Part shown: positions 23,625 through 34,633 of the stretch, piece after piece
How positions within the stretch are numbered: the first letter of the stretch is position 1
Layout of the letters: every line of letters starts with the position of its first letter
Origin: Thinopyrum elongatum
Taxonomy: Eukaryota > Streptophyta > Magnoliopsida > Poales > Poaceae
Length of the DNA: 64,000 nucleotides
Assembly (NCBI GenBank): GCA_011799875.1
Contig: CM022302.1
Coordinates: forward strand, 183,636,942-183,700,941
Reading direction: 5' to 3'
Translations under genes and position numbers: made by a program
Notes under the pieces: generated by a model
Databases searched by the model: none
Seen by the model: the letters and a program-made list of their open reading frames with translations, nothing else
Told to the model about the DNA's origin: nothing

Positions 23625-26600
23625 AATCTCCTTCACTACAAGAAATCTCGTCCCGAGATTTAAGAGGTGGAGTAAGGGGGAAAGTACTGGTTAAGAAATT
23701 CTAACGGATCTTCTCGGTCTTGGTTGCTCTTCACGAAGAAGTTGATCCATAGCGTTGATGTCTTCATTTCTCTGCATCAATGCATCATGCTGAAGTTGTC
23801 GTCCTTCCTTTAGGATCTTCATCGTACTTACAAAGGGACAAGGGGGCAGGCTCTATAAGGATGGATTTTAACAAGATTGAGCATCCAATGGTTAACTCAA
23901 GGGAAGAAGCATAAAGTATCTCTTGAGTTGATTACATGAAACACATCGAGAGCATTATAAGAGGGTACGATAAGAAGTTCCAAGCGGATAGACATTTGTT
24001 CGATGTTCGAAACAGAGTGAGAAAGGGTTCAGAGCAACGAGAATAAGTATTGCGTCCGATACGATTTCGATCCTGGGACCTATGGGTTATGGGCCCACCA
24101 TGTGGGTTAAAGGTAGGAAGGATGCTGACATCTTGCATGGTCATGATAGCAAGGCATGTTAGAGGATAACCTGTCAGTTATGTTGGCAACGACGTCGGTA
24201 TCAAGGGCGGGGAACGAAGAGAACCACTTTCTTGCTCGTTGAAACGAGATGGACCAATAGGCAAAGTTCTCGTCCACCGGCGGTTAACGGAATGTTAACA
24301 ACAATAGTAACAGGGTCTTATTGACAGAGTTGTACACCAAGGCGTTTACCTAAGCAGAGAATTGCCTCTGCTCAGATAAGTTAGATTACGAGAAAGGTTA
24401 AACAAAACAATAGAAAGGAAAATGTGATTATTAATTTAATTAGAACAATGGAAAGGAAAATGTGTTTAAACATAAATATCAGGAGTATATCCTTTCAAGG
24501 ACAAGCAGATGATGATATCCATGACAGGATAGTAAGTAGATTACCATTTAGGTAAAGGGGAGAGGAAATTCATGGCGTTAACCATACAACATTGTTTGGA
24601 TAAGTGGACAAGAAACATTTAGCATTGCGTTTCCAATGTCCTTATTGACAGTTGGAGTACCACAATCATGCTTCGGGGTAGCATCGACATGGTCATCAGA
24701 TAAAGGTCGGACCTTGGGAACACAAAGGATCCATCGGGAATTTTTAGAACATATCATGCAATTTTACCAGGGAAAGGATGAGGAGGTGGCCGATGGGTTA
24801 AGCAGCAATCCATCGACATGTCAAAAAGATGTGTTTCCAAAATTTTATATGAACAAGTTTGTGTTGGGGGGGGAGGCAAGAATGTTGTCGATGATAACAC
24901 AAATCATTGAGGGGCAAGGATGGTATTTCTCATCATGAATTCAATTGATATCCTAGAAGAGCTCAGAATGTTGATGATGATCACGACACATTTGTCGAGA
25001 GATTTCATGAAGATGTAATCAATCGACGATGACATCAAGTCAAAGGAATCATGAAGCGAAATGTTATTAGAACCATGGATATGACACAAACTTGGAATCA
25101 AGCTTGCTGTTCAAGGTGAAACAATATGACGAGGATCGAGATTAGCTCATCGTCGAAAATTGTGCTCTGAGAAGAAGGACCAGGTAGCACAGTTTAATCA
25201 GCACGATAATGATATAGCCGATCAGGCTAGGAATGACTTGAAGGATTATTAAACTCGCAAGCAACGGAAATTACTTAGAGTTAATGAATCGGAGTGCGGA
25301 AGCGATTCACCTATTGGAGTTCTCGAGTGACAAATAACTCAGAACCCGGGGGAGAATCTGAAATCGGTGAGAAGCAATACTAGATGAAGACTCATAGGAA
25401 GCAACATAGTTCTTTGATATTCTTGAGATACCGGAGGGTAATACTCGAAGGAAGATCAAAATAGGGGTTGCGGAGATGTATTGATCTGCAGAAGACAAGT
25501 GCTTTAACTTGTCTGAGAAATGGAATCAAGGAGAAAATATGGTCGGAACCACGATAGCAAAGGATCAATTCACAGATACCAGATGATATTATATCAAGGA
25601 AATATTTATTATTACAAGAAGCTTCCATGATAGGATCTACATCGTGTCCATGGGCATGAACACAAAGTTCAAGGTCGACTCCCACTTCTTCAATGTATAA
25701 CCTTCCATTCACTTCTTGTTTTTTTTTGAAAATGGCATTAGTTGTTGAAAGTTTTACCTGGTGCAAAACCAGATAAGTATGGCCTGTGAAATCTTTCGGG
25801 TTCACACAGATTAGGGAAGGCATTGGTTCAACCCATCGGGGAATCTTAGGAACATATATCACAAACTTCAGGAGTAAAAAACACAAGCTCCGAAGCAAAG
25901 CATGGTTGTCAAAGCAGAGGATACAATTTACTAAAGGCATTATGTATCCGAGGAAAGACTCACAAAGTTATTTAATATGAAGGACGATGACGGATAAAAT
26001 CCAACAAAGGATTCAGCAGTCCTCAATGGATCTGATGTGAGTATCAGTACTCAATCAAAAGAAGGAAAGAATGCAAAGGCATCAGATTATAGAAACAGCT
26101 GAATAATTCGGCGTTCAAGTTGAAGGGAACTAGGTGGACAATCAATGGCAATATGATTGGTCGAGATCCAACTCATGTCCAAAATGACGTCCGAGCCGGT
26201 AGGACGAATTCTGGGAAAGAACTGATGATTGCGAGTATTCGCAACATAATGAATCAATAGGCTCAGGATGACAATGACAAAGGATGTTAATGAATATTGC
26301 CGGATGTATGGATTTAATCATAATGCAGGCAGACAAGACTTTCGGGAGCAATAGACTACAGAGGATCTTTAGGAGATCGAATAGCATTTCGAAGAATTTT
26401 GGAAAGCACATGAACAACTGGGGGTGAAGGTACAAATGGCAAGGATGTTATCCACGGGGATTTATCGGTGGTCAGGAACTGCAAAGCAGTGGCACAGGGT
26501 CTCGGTTAACATCGAGGAGTATAATCAGATTCTTCTGATGGAGCAGATGATTATCTGTGGTGCAAGGGCTCTCCGGGATGACGTGGTTACGAGAACCTAA

Positions 26601-26815
26601 TGTCAGAGTTAGTAAAATCTTTAACCCGAAAGGAAGAGAGATCAGAGTCCCAGAGTAAAGACGAGGAATAAAAGATCCTAATACCACCCAATTGGCGACG
26701 TAGGCCCGTAACCCACACAGCCAAGTTAGTAAAACAGTTTTGGACGGCTAGACTCAACTTCGGCCAAGGAGTTGGAAAGGGGGACTCCTACAGGCAGTCA
26801 GCTCTGATACCAACC
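23625..26815 (-). other. LARD internal domain, non-coding
   Basis: A 3.2-kb region between the LTRs. At its left border, the 3' end in element orientation, is a perfect hairpin at 23643-23661 with 8-bp arms and a 3-nt loop. The adjacent 'aatctccttcac' is the reverse complement of a purine-rich tract before the LTR. The largest frame (25392-25940, minus) has no recognisable Gag, protease or RT motif. The primer site is at 26801-26812 on the minus strand. Absence of coding capacity is what defines the element as a LARD. Confidence 0.8.
26801..26812 (-). promoter_or_regulatory. LARD primer-binding site (initiator Met tRNA)
   Basis: The minus strand reads TGGTATCAGAGC, the canonical complement to the 3' end of plant initiator Met tRNA. 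It lies three bases inside the LTR border and fixes the element orientation as minus. Confidence 0.9.
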
Positions 26816-29800
26816 TGTGACGCCCTGGCTTAATCATGCACTAATCATACACGCAAATGCACACGATCAAGCCTAAGGACTCACTTGAAGGAATCACAAC
26901 TCAACTCTAAAACATAAATAAAGTCATACAAGCTTTATATTACAAGCAAGGGGCCTCGAGGGCTCGAATACATAAGCTCGCATACAAGCATCAGCGGAAG
27001 CATCAGATATCTAAGTACAGATATGAAACAGAAACAGAGTAGCCTTTAGAAAGGCGGGACAAAACAAAAGCTACGATCGAAAGGCGCAGGCCTCCTGCCT
27101 GGGTCCCTCCGATCCTACTCCTGGTCGTCGGCAAGCTCGTAGTAGTAACCACTCTTGGGGTGGTAGTAGTAGCCGACGGCGGGGGCAGCTGGCTCCGAGG
27201 CTCCGTCGTCTGGTTGCATCAAAAGGGGAAAGGGGAAAAAGAGGAAGCAAAGCAACCGTGAGTACTCATCCGAAGTACTCAGCAAGCAAGGATCTACACT
27301 ACATATGCAATATTTTCAAAGAGAGGCTGTATATGTGTACTGGGTTGCAGAAATGCCAGAATAGAGAGAAGGCCTAGTCCAATCGAAGACTAGCATCTTC
27401 AGCAGTCTTGCAGCATTAGAAGAGTGTAGATTAGTACAATATAAACTAGTAGTAACATTAAGTATCTACCTCGGCCAGAGATCCTTTCTCGACTCCCTGC
27501 GAGAAAGCAATCCCGGAGCCCTAGTATACATTTCTCATCACAAGCATCCAGTTCTAGTTGCATCGATCGGGATACAACTCCGAGCGTCCGTTACCGAGGA
27601 TCGGCTATGCATAGATTAGTTCTTCCCTGCAGGAGTGTGCACCAACTTACCCACCACGCTCGATTAACTTCGGCCAGACACACTTTTCTGGGTCATGCCC
27701 GGCCTCGGCCAAACGATACACCGCAACCCGGCCTAAGCTTAACAGAGAGGTCAACACGCCGGACTAAACCTATGCCCTCAGGGGTCTTGGGGCATCACCC
27801 CAGGCGCTCCTGCACGTTGCGTACGCGGCCGATGAGCAGACCTAGCAGCCTCCAGTACAACGGAGGGTGCTTAATGCAGTCCAACCCAGTGCGCGCCGCT
27901 CAATCGCTGACGTCCATTAAGCTTCGGCTGATGCATATGACGCAGAGTGCCCATAACTGTTCCCACGTGATGGTTAGTGCTATCGGGCCAGAGGCCCACT
28001 CGGATCAAATATCCAAACCGTTAGTGAATTAGGAGCGCGTGATAACGAGCAGAGACTCACGATCGATGTGACCCCGTCGCCCCATCTCGAGGACTTGCGG
28101 CAAGGGCTAAGAATGTCCGGCCACGCCTCATAATTATCTCGCGGGTACTCTCTTTGGTCACCCGACTACACATCAATCGCATCACATGCTCGCGCGGGTA
28201 CCCCTCAGGGCCGACCCGACTTTAGTATCATGGTTATGTGGTATAGTCATAGTATCCGTGTGTCTAGAACACCAAGGGGGAACCCTGAGGAATCGCCCTC
28301 GATGGAATTCCACCTGATGTAATCGTTAAGGTGAACTAAGGAGGAATCACCCTCGAGGTCCACTCTTGAGGAGTTGCATGACAACGTCATTACTAGGAGT
28401 GGAGAAAGAGGAATCCCCCTCGATGACCACAACCGATGAACTAACCTACAAGGTTAACATCAGAAGTGCTGATGAGGTATCACCCTCGGCACTCGATAGT
28501 AACCCGGTAGTGTCGTACAACTAGGGGGTGATGTGCGGTGCCGGGGCCTGGTCTTCAATTCCGCTGATCGGGTCTTCTGATAATCTAACGGGGCATCCGG
28601 GACAAGTGGGGTCACTGGGGTCTCTATCCAGCCTATACTAAACAGTTTTGGATAAGCAGGTAAGGTATCAATAGCAGATTACAATAAATAGGCTATGCAT
28701 TAGAATAGGTAAAGCAGTAGCAGCAGCAATTTCTAATGCAAGCATAAGAGAGAAGAGAATAGGCGATATCGGAATGTTCAAAGGGGGGGTGCTTGCCTGG
28801 TTGCTCGGCGGCAAAGGCAAGGTCGTCAGTGGTGTCGTCGGTCTCCGGAGCAGCGTCGGTGTTGGGGTCTACCGAAAGAGAAGAGGGGGAGGAAACGAAT
28901 AAATACACAGCAATCATATGCAACACAGAGCATGCTATGCTATCGTGCAGTGCAGGGTTGCCTAAAGACATGTCTAAATCATTTTAGTTATTTTAGGGTT
29001 CAAGTTGGAATTATTAACCGGTATATATTCACTATTCATCTACCAAAAACGGGCTAAAAATTACGGGTTCACCTCCGTAGAGGGCCCCGACACGAAAACA
29101 AATGGCACGGTTGGATCCGTCTCGTCGTTCTGAGCAACTTTCATGTATAAAGTTTTTCCATCCAAGCTACGGTTTATTTTCTATGATTTTCTAAAGTTTT
29201 AAACATTTTCTGGATTTACTGATTTAATATAATTTCGAATTAATTAGCAGAAACACTAAGTGTACCCACTAGTGTACCCAGTGAGAGGGGCTATGAGGCT
29301 GACAGTGGGTCCCAGTTGACTGCCCAGTCAGCAGTCAACTGGAGACTTTGACTGGTCAAAGGGTCCCTGGGGGTCCCACATGTCATAGTCTGGGCACTGC
29401 CCAGTCAGGAGGTGGGCTAGTCAACAGGGTCCAGTGGGACCCAGCGGTCAGTCTCTAATTAATTTAACAGTATTTAGTTTAATCTAATTAGTCTAATTAG
29501 CCCGTGGGCCCAGTCTGTCAGTGAGTCATTTAGTTAGTTGTTAATTAACACTATTCCTAAATGCTACAGTATCCGGACCCACCAGTCAGTGGCTGTTAGT
29601 GGTCCGTTAGTGGCTAAGGACCTGACGCGCGGGACCCACCGGTGTTTGAACGTCGGCGCGCGCCGGAGTTGCTCCGGCGAGCAACAGAGACGGCGGTGCG
29701 TCGCGGAAACTGGCGTCCGGCCACGAATCGGCACGCAGAAGAGTTCTACGGGATGCTGGCGGTCGCGCGCATCCAGGGGTGGTGGCCGCGGGTGCTGGGG

Positions 29801-31065
29801 ATGACCAGAGGGGCGTCGGCGATGTGCCTTGGCGGCGGACAGAGCTCGGGGAGGGGGGAAGCGAGTAGCGCGTGCGTAGAATCTCGCAATCGAGTGAGCT
29901 AACGTGTTAGGACGCGTCTACAGGCGGCGACGAGGCGATTGGAGGCACGCGCGTGACCCGAGGGTCATCAGAGCGCGGACGTCGATGGGCTCGAGCGGCG
30001 TCACGCTCGGCCACGGCGGGGGAACTACCTAGCGGGCGCGCGTGATGGCAGAGAGAGGGGGAGGGCGAGTAGAGCTCAACGAGGGAGCACAAGAGGGCTC
30101 GTCGGCGGCTTAGGAGCTGCAGTGGGCGGCGACTCCGATGCGGCCGAGCTCGGTGGTCGGAGGTTGAAGACGACCTCGTCCTCGGTGTTGCGGTGGCGCT
30201 GAGCTCGTACCAGCGGTCGTGGATGACGAGGCAGTCGACGAGGGAGCCCGGGGACCCGTTGGTGCGGTGCGGCGAGAACGGTGGCCGCGCCTACGCGACG
30301 GCTACGGCCATGGGAGCGCTCAGATGGGGCGGATTTGAGGAGGGGGTAGCGAGAGGGAGAGAGCGAGTGCGCGCGAGAGCGAGAGGGAAGGTGAGAGAGT
30401 GAGGCGAGGCGGCCAGGGCGGAGGGCTCGGGCCGCCCTTATCCTCTCCGCGGCGTCCGGGGACAGCAGCTGTCAAGCGCCGGCTGGAACGGGCGTGCCCG
30501 GCCATGGCAACGCCGACACGGCGAAGGAGAGAGAGCGGGAGGAGAGAGATGGGCCGACTAGACTGGGCTGAGTGCACTGTGCACTTAGGCCCAGCCAGTT
30601 AGGCCTTTTTCATTTTTATTTTCTTTCTGTTTTCTATTTTCTTTTGTTTTTCTGTTTTTGCAAAATGTGTGGCCCCATTTATAGTTTTGTAAAATATGTG
30701 AACTAGCCACAATATTTCAGTGCAACCTTAGCTACTGCCTTAAAAAGGTTTTGAATCCATATAATTTCATTTGGATTTTATTTAATTATAAATGAATTAA
30801 ATACTTCTGTTTTGTTGCTGTATATTGTTGTTATATTTACATAACTAATTTAGTTAATGTTTCTGTTATTTTTCCAATTGCTTTGGGAATATTTGCAATA
30901 TTATGAACATTTTTATTCAGCTAATTGAAGAAGTAATAATTTGACTTGCATTTGAACTTTGAATTTGAGTTGAATTATTTCCTGAATGCAATTTATTTAG
31001 GACGATCATTACGACATGGCTAATTAGTTAGCTTGATGACAGGGTTGAGATCTGGGGATGTTACA
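26816..31065 (-). repeat. LARD right LTR (5' LTR in element orientation)
   Basis: A full 4250-bp LTR from TGTGACGCC to GATGTTACA, followed by the target duplication CTCTG. It is uninterrupted. It retains the ~149-bp stretch at about 27315-27463 that the left LTR lacks. LTR-to-LTR divergence is clearly greater than among the Angela LTRs, consistent with Angela being the younger insertion. Confidence 0.92.
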
Positions 31066-31070
31066 CTCTG

Positions 31071-31388
31071 GAGGTATAATTAATTAACCTAAACTATGAT
31101 CTCCGGCACCCGTTCCCATCTCGTAACTCCATCCTGTCGTTGGCCGTTGGGGGTATGCCGGTATGTGCGGGTAACTAGCTAGCAAGTGGATCAGTAGCGA
31201 GTCACCGCCAGCGGCCATTGCTGTGGTTATTTATAGCTAGCAGCTGGCTAGGGGATTGGGGATTTTACAATTCACCCCTGTGGAGCGCGGGAAGCCTTCG
31301 CTGGAGCGGGGGAAGACTTGAGCACACAACCCGACAACCATATGCGGTGTCACGTGTTACGGCACACGTGTTAACATAAGGAAACATA
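31071..31388. other. Sequence right of the LARD, including the outer part of the palindrome's right arm
   Basis: Positions 31071-31088 complete the right arm of the palindrome described at 8911. The rest is non-coding and unmatched elsewhere in the window. It contains a TATA-like 'ttatttatagc' near 31229 and a short direct repeat ('ggagcgcgggaag', 'ggagcgggggaag'). No gene is recognised. Confidence 0.4.
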
Positions 31389-32094
31389 TGTGTGTAACTT
31401 ACTAATCATTGCACATGAGTACTCACACACGCATCATGTGCGATACTCCTAGCCATCGCAAGCAACTAGTATGCATTTATCAAAGTTTTTAGTACACAGA
31501 GAATCGCACACGAATTAACTCTAGTAACCGCCTGTGTTATATTTTCTCATCGCAAACAGTTCATTCGAGTGGGCTATTTGCCGCGTATCACACACATCTT
31601 GTTTACACAAATCGTTTGTTTTTTTTTTGGCTCATCGCAAACAGTTCATCTATGTGAACTGTATGCCGCATATCACACACATCTTGTTAAGTTCAACCGT
31701 TTCTGTTGTGTTCCCTAATCGAAAACAGTTCGTTCGAGTGAACCGTATGCCGTATATCACACACACCTTGATCTGGCTAACCGTTTCTATTGCATTCCCT
31801 AATAGCAAATAGTTAATCTGAGCGAACTGTATGCCATATATCGCACACACCTTGATATGGCTGCCCATTTCTGCTGTTCTGTCTCATCGCAAACAGTTCG
31901 TATGGATCAATCGTATGTCCTGCATCGCACACGCAACTAAAATCTGAACCGTGTTTGATATCTCTACCATCACAAACATTTTGCATCATTTTTTATGGTT
32001 TCTTTACATCATCATTTGCGATTAATGCATCGCACACAGTTTCGTCAAAGGGTCTCTGATCGTAGTGTCGCGTTAGCAGCATCCTGCAGTAGTG
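31389..32094 (-). mobile_element. CACTA-type DNA transposon terminus with subterminal repeats
   Basis: The minus strand from 32094 reads CACTACTGCAGGATGCTGC, a CACTA-type terminal inverted repeat. Behind it about five units of ~85 bp (starting near 31549, 31634, 31721, 31803 and 31888) share 'catcgcaaacagttc', 'tgaaccgtatgccg' and 'tatcacacacaccttg'. Such subterminal repeats bind the transposase in En/Spm-type elements. No transposase gene is visible and the partner end was not found in the window. The units resemble 55660-55880, so this end may once have bounded block A. Confidence 0.75.
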
Positions 32095-33119
32095 TTGGCC
32101 CAAGTCTTGGCCACAGCCGTCTTTGGCTTCTTATCCATAAGGCGGAGTCGGCCTGTATGAGGGCAGAGAAGATTAAGTAAGCAAGACATAACATGGATTA
32201 AAAACATATTGAGCCAGATGAGGACAAACACTTACAAGTGGAGCTGGATTTTATTTAAAGAATGGCGGTAGGCCAACTTTATTACAGTTCTCTTGAGACT
32301 TGCCAAGCAAAATCCTCACAGTTTTAAAGACCTCTTCAGTTGTAAAGTTGTCTTCAGTGTACCATTGAGGGTCGTTTGGCTCGCCAGAATACTCATACAT
32401 TAAGCCAGGACGGCAGCTTAAGGGGAGTATCTTCCAAGAGACCCAGCACCGGGTCAAATCAACTCCAATTAACCATGAGCCAATAAATTTTTAGCCTTGG
32501 AGAGAAATGGGAAGGCCTCTGCATGCTCTTCTGGGATAATTTTACTTGGCGGGTCAAAATCCGCTGGAAGATGTTCAGCTCTAAACCCAGGCATAGGGTT
32601 TTCAGTTGCTGGAGCAGTGTTTTTGCAATAAAACCAAGTGGTCACCATCCTTTAGGGTGGTTTGGCAAGCCTGTGGAAGGAAAGTTGTTGTCTCTCTGTC
32701 TCTGAATAGAGACCCCACCTAATTCTTGACTTGGGCCATTCTGACATTCAGTCTGGCGGTTTATATAAAAGAACTCTTTAAAGAGGGGAACAGTAGGTGC
32801 TGTTTGCAGGTAAACCTCACAGAAGATTTGGAAGTGGCAAATGTTGGATACAGAGTTTGGGCCTATATCTTGAGGGTGCAAGTTGAAGTAGTGGAGGAGG
32901 TCCCAAAAAAATTTAGACCCAGGCGGGGTAAAACCCCTGAGTATATGATCAGTGAAGACTACAATTTCATCTTTAGCGGGAGTAGGGATTGTTTCTCCAT
33001 TGCTAACCCGCCATCCAAGTTCCTGCTGAGCCGCCAATAGGCCTTGGCCTACGAAATCGTTGAGGATTTCTTTGGTAACCAGAGAGCGTTCCCAGTTGCA
33101 GATAGTCGTATTGAGGAGC
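32095..33119 (-). pseudogene. 'Putative gypsy type transposon' domain protein, antisense ORF of the Tat element
   Basis: The minus-strand exon from 33119 (acceptor TTTAG) reads toward 32251. It contains FTDHILRGFTPPGSKFFWDL, LHPQDIGPNSVSNICHFQ, FCEVYLQ and FFYINRQTE, the conserved core of the grass Transposase_28 / 'putative gypsy type transposon' family (PF04195 as I recall it). The function of this family is unknown. The frame shifts near 32640 and has a TAA near 32475. Further family sequence (CWVSWKILPL, YSGEPNDPQWYTEDN) continues to 32251. A GTAAGT donor near 32240 and an exon reading LMDKKPKTAVAKTWA (about 32140-32095) suggest continuation, cut off at the CACTA end. Translation is blocked by at least two lesions. 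Confidence 0.75.
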
Positions 33120-33599
33120 CTAAAGGTACGAAGGTAAAATACATATAAGGCAGGATTATAAGCTATAGTAATAATGGCGGATTAATTGAGATAAGCTACT
33201 TTGGAAATCCTTGGCGGGTTACAAGTTCAAGGTTAAGCCGCCCGAAAGCTGAAGGGCGGGTTAATTGCCTATATTGCTAGATTTTGGCTAAGTGCGGAGT
33301 AAACAGATTTTGCGATCTACAGCTATATTTATGGATCTACGGCAGTTCAGAAAAGACGAATAAATGTTAAACCTAGGGTGCAGCAGTGGAAAAAATTAGT
33401 AAGGTGCATGCTGATTTTGAAAAAGAAAGAGTTTCTTCTAGGTACAAGATGGAGGCTAAAATCACTTCCGCGTGGTTCCAATATCATTTTCGGATTGAAA
33501 TACGGGTGTTTATGCGTGGACTCGATGAACTCAAACGAACGCCGATGAACTCGATGAACTAGGATGACCTAATGTGGATCTAAGAAAAGAGAAGAACGA

Positions 33600-33803
33600 T
33601 ACCTGTTGGTGTTGCTGAAGAGCGGGCAAGCGTCGTGAATCTCTAGTCTGAACAGGTTGATGCAGCGGCCTTTGATGGAGTTGCTGCTGAAGCTCGACTG
33701 GCACGGCGGAGCTCCGGTCGCGGGTGAGGTTGCAAGGGAGAAGAAGAGGCAGAGACGATGGGGGTAAAAAGTGAACAAGCAGGCCCATGTCCCTATTTAT
33801 AAG
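33600..33803 (-). promoter_or_regulatory. Antisense promoter and first exon of the Tat antisense gene
   Basis: The minus strand has a TATA-box-like CTTATAAATA at 33803-33794. It is followed by a C-rich leader and a GT donor near 33602 (AACACCAACAG then GTATCG). The acceptor at 33120 would join it to the coding exon. This layout suggests that the antisense ORF had its own promoter, facing the LTR promoter. Confidence 0.5.
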
Positions 33804-34081
33804 GAAGAGATGGAACAGCGAAATGGCATGCGCGGAGATCAAGGAGGCATCATAATTATCTCACCAAAAAGAGGCGCCTCGATTTTCGAAATGGCTAGTT
33901 AATGCAAAGATCCATTGTGACGTCATGATGATTCTTCTTAATTTAATAATATGACATCATCTTTTTCTTATGGCGGGTTGTGGAGATATGTTCAAGGTCA
34001 AGTTTTAAAAGGATTACAGAAGACTCACCAACCAGAGGGTGAAGATTGACATGAACAAGTTCAAATCAATCTGGGGCCTAA

Positions 34082-34633
34082 TGTTGGGGATATAACCCCA
34101 CGGTGTGACCCGCCCAGGAGGGGCCAGGTGACACAGTTGGTGACTCAATAGAGAAAGCCTAAGTAGGCCCAAGAAGAGGAGATATGAAGACTGGAGGCAG
34201 CTCACTAGGTGGGCCTGTTGAAGGCCCAAGACAAGGCGATGATGCTGTAACCCGGAGAGGTGAGCCGCCTGATGGCAACTTGCCTAGCAAGGCAAGGCGA
34301 CTTAGAACCCGAGTTGGACACGTTGTGTGATCCGACTTGGACCCTTGTAAGCCCAGGGCCTCGACATGTGTCTATAAAGGCAAGACCCTACGGTGGGTTA
34401 ACTCAAGTTACAGGCAATCGATAGCTAGGTTAAGCGATTCCGCTCCCTTGTAATCGATACTCAATCAATACAACACGAAGCAGGACATAGGCTTTTACCT
34501 CGTTGGTGAGGGGCCGAACCTGGGTAAACCTTGTGTCTTTCGTCCCGCTCAAACCCTTCAAGCTAACCTATGTTGCGATGGCTCCACACGTAAGTCCTTT
34601 CACAAGGACATCTGCCGTGACAAAACCACGACA
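34082..34633 (+). repeat. 3' LTR of the Tat-type Gypsy element
   Basis: Begins TGTTGGGGATATAACC after a polypurine tract and ends ACGACA. It contains a TATA-like box near 34373. No matching 5' LTR is present, so neither a target duplication nor an age can be read. It abuts a truncated inverted LTR at 34634. Confidence 0.7.

Larger units (their letters stand above)
8953..31065 (-). mobile_element. LARD-type LTR retrotransposon (Sukkula-like), with nested Angela
   Basis: The left LTR (8953-9006 plus 19578-23624) and the right LTR (26816-31065) begin TGTGACGCC and end GATGTTACA on the plus strand. A perfect target duplication CTCTG flanks the element (8948-8952 and 31066-31070). Orientation is minus: the reverse complement of 26801-26812 is TGGTATCAGAGC, a classical initiator-Met-tRNA primer site three bases inside the right LTR. 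LTRs of 4.1-4.25 kb around a 3.2-kb internal region with no gag or pol frame fit a large retrotransposon derivative; Sukkula is the known Triticeae example. It would depend on proteins of another Gypsy element for mobility. The family name is from memory. Confidence 0.85.
32095..34633 (+). mobile_element. 3' part of a Tat-type Gypsy retrotransposon
   Basis: A polypurine tract 'ctggggcctaa' (34071-34081) precedes a 552-bp LTR (34082-34633) starting TGTTGGGGATATAACCCC and ending ACGACA, with a plus-strand TATA-like 'tctataaagg' near 34373. The element is therefore plus-oriented and truncated on the left by the CACTA terminus. Upstream of the polypurine tract, on the opposite strand, lies a gene-like unit (next entries). 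An antisense ORF between pol and the 3' LTR is a recognised trait of Tat-lineage Gypsy elements. The lineage assignment is inference from this geometry. Confidence 0.6.

Noticed and set aside
25392..25940. 182-codon minus-strand frame in the LARD internal domain
   Set aside because: No recognisable motif; the internal region of LARDs is non-coding and chance frames of this size occur in AT-rich sequence.
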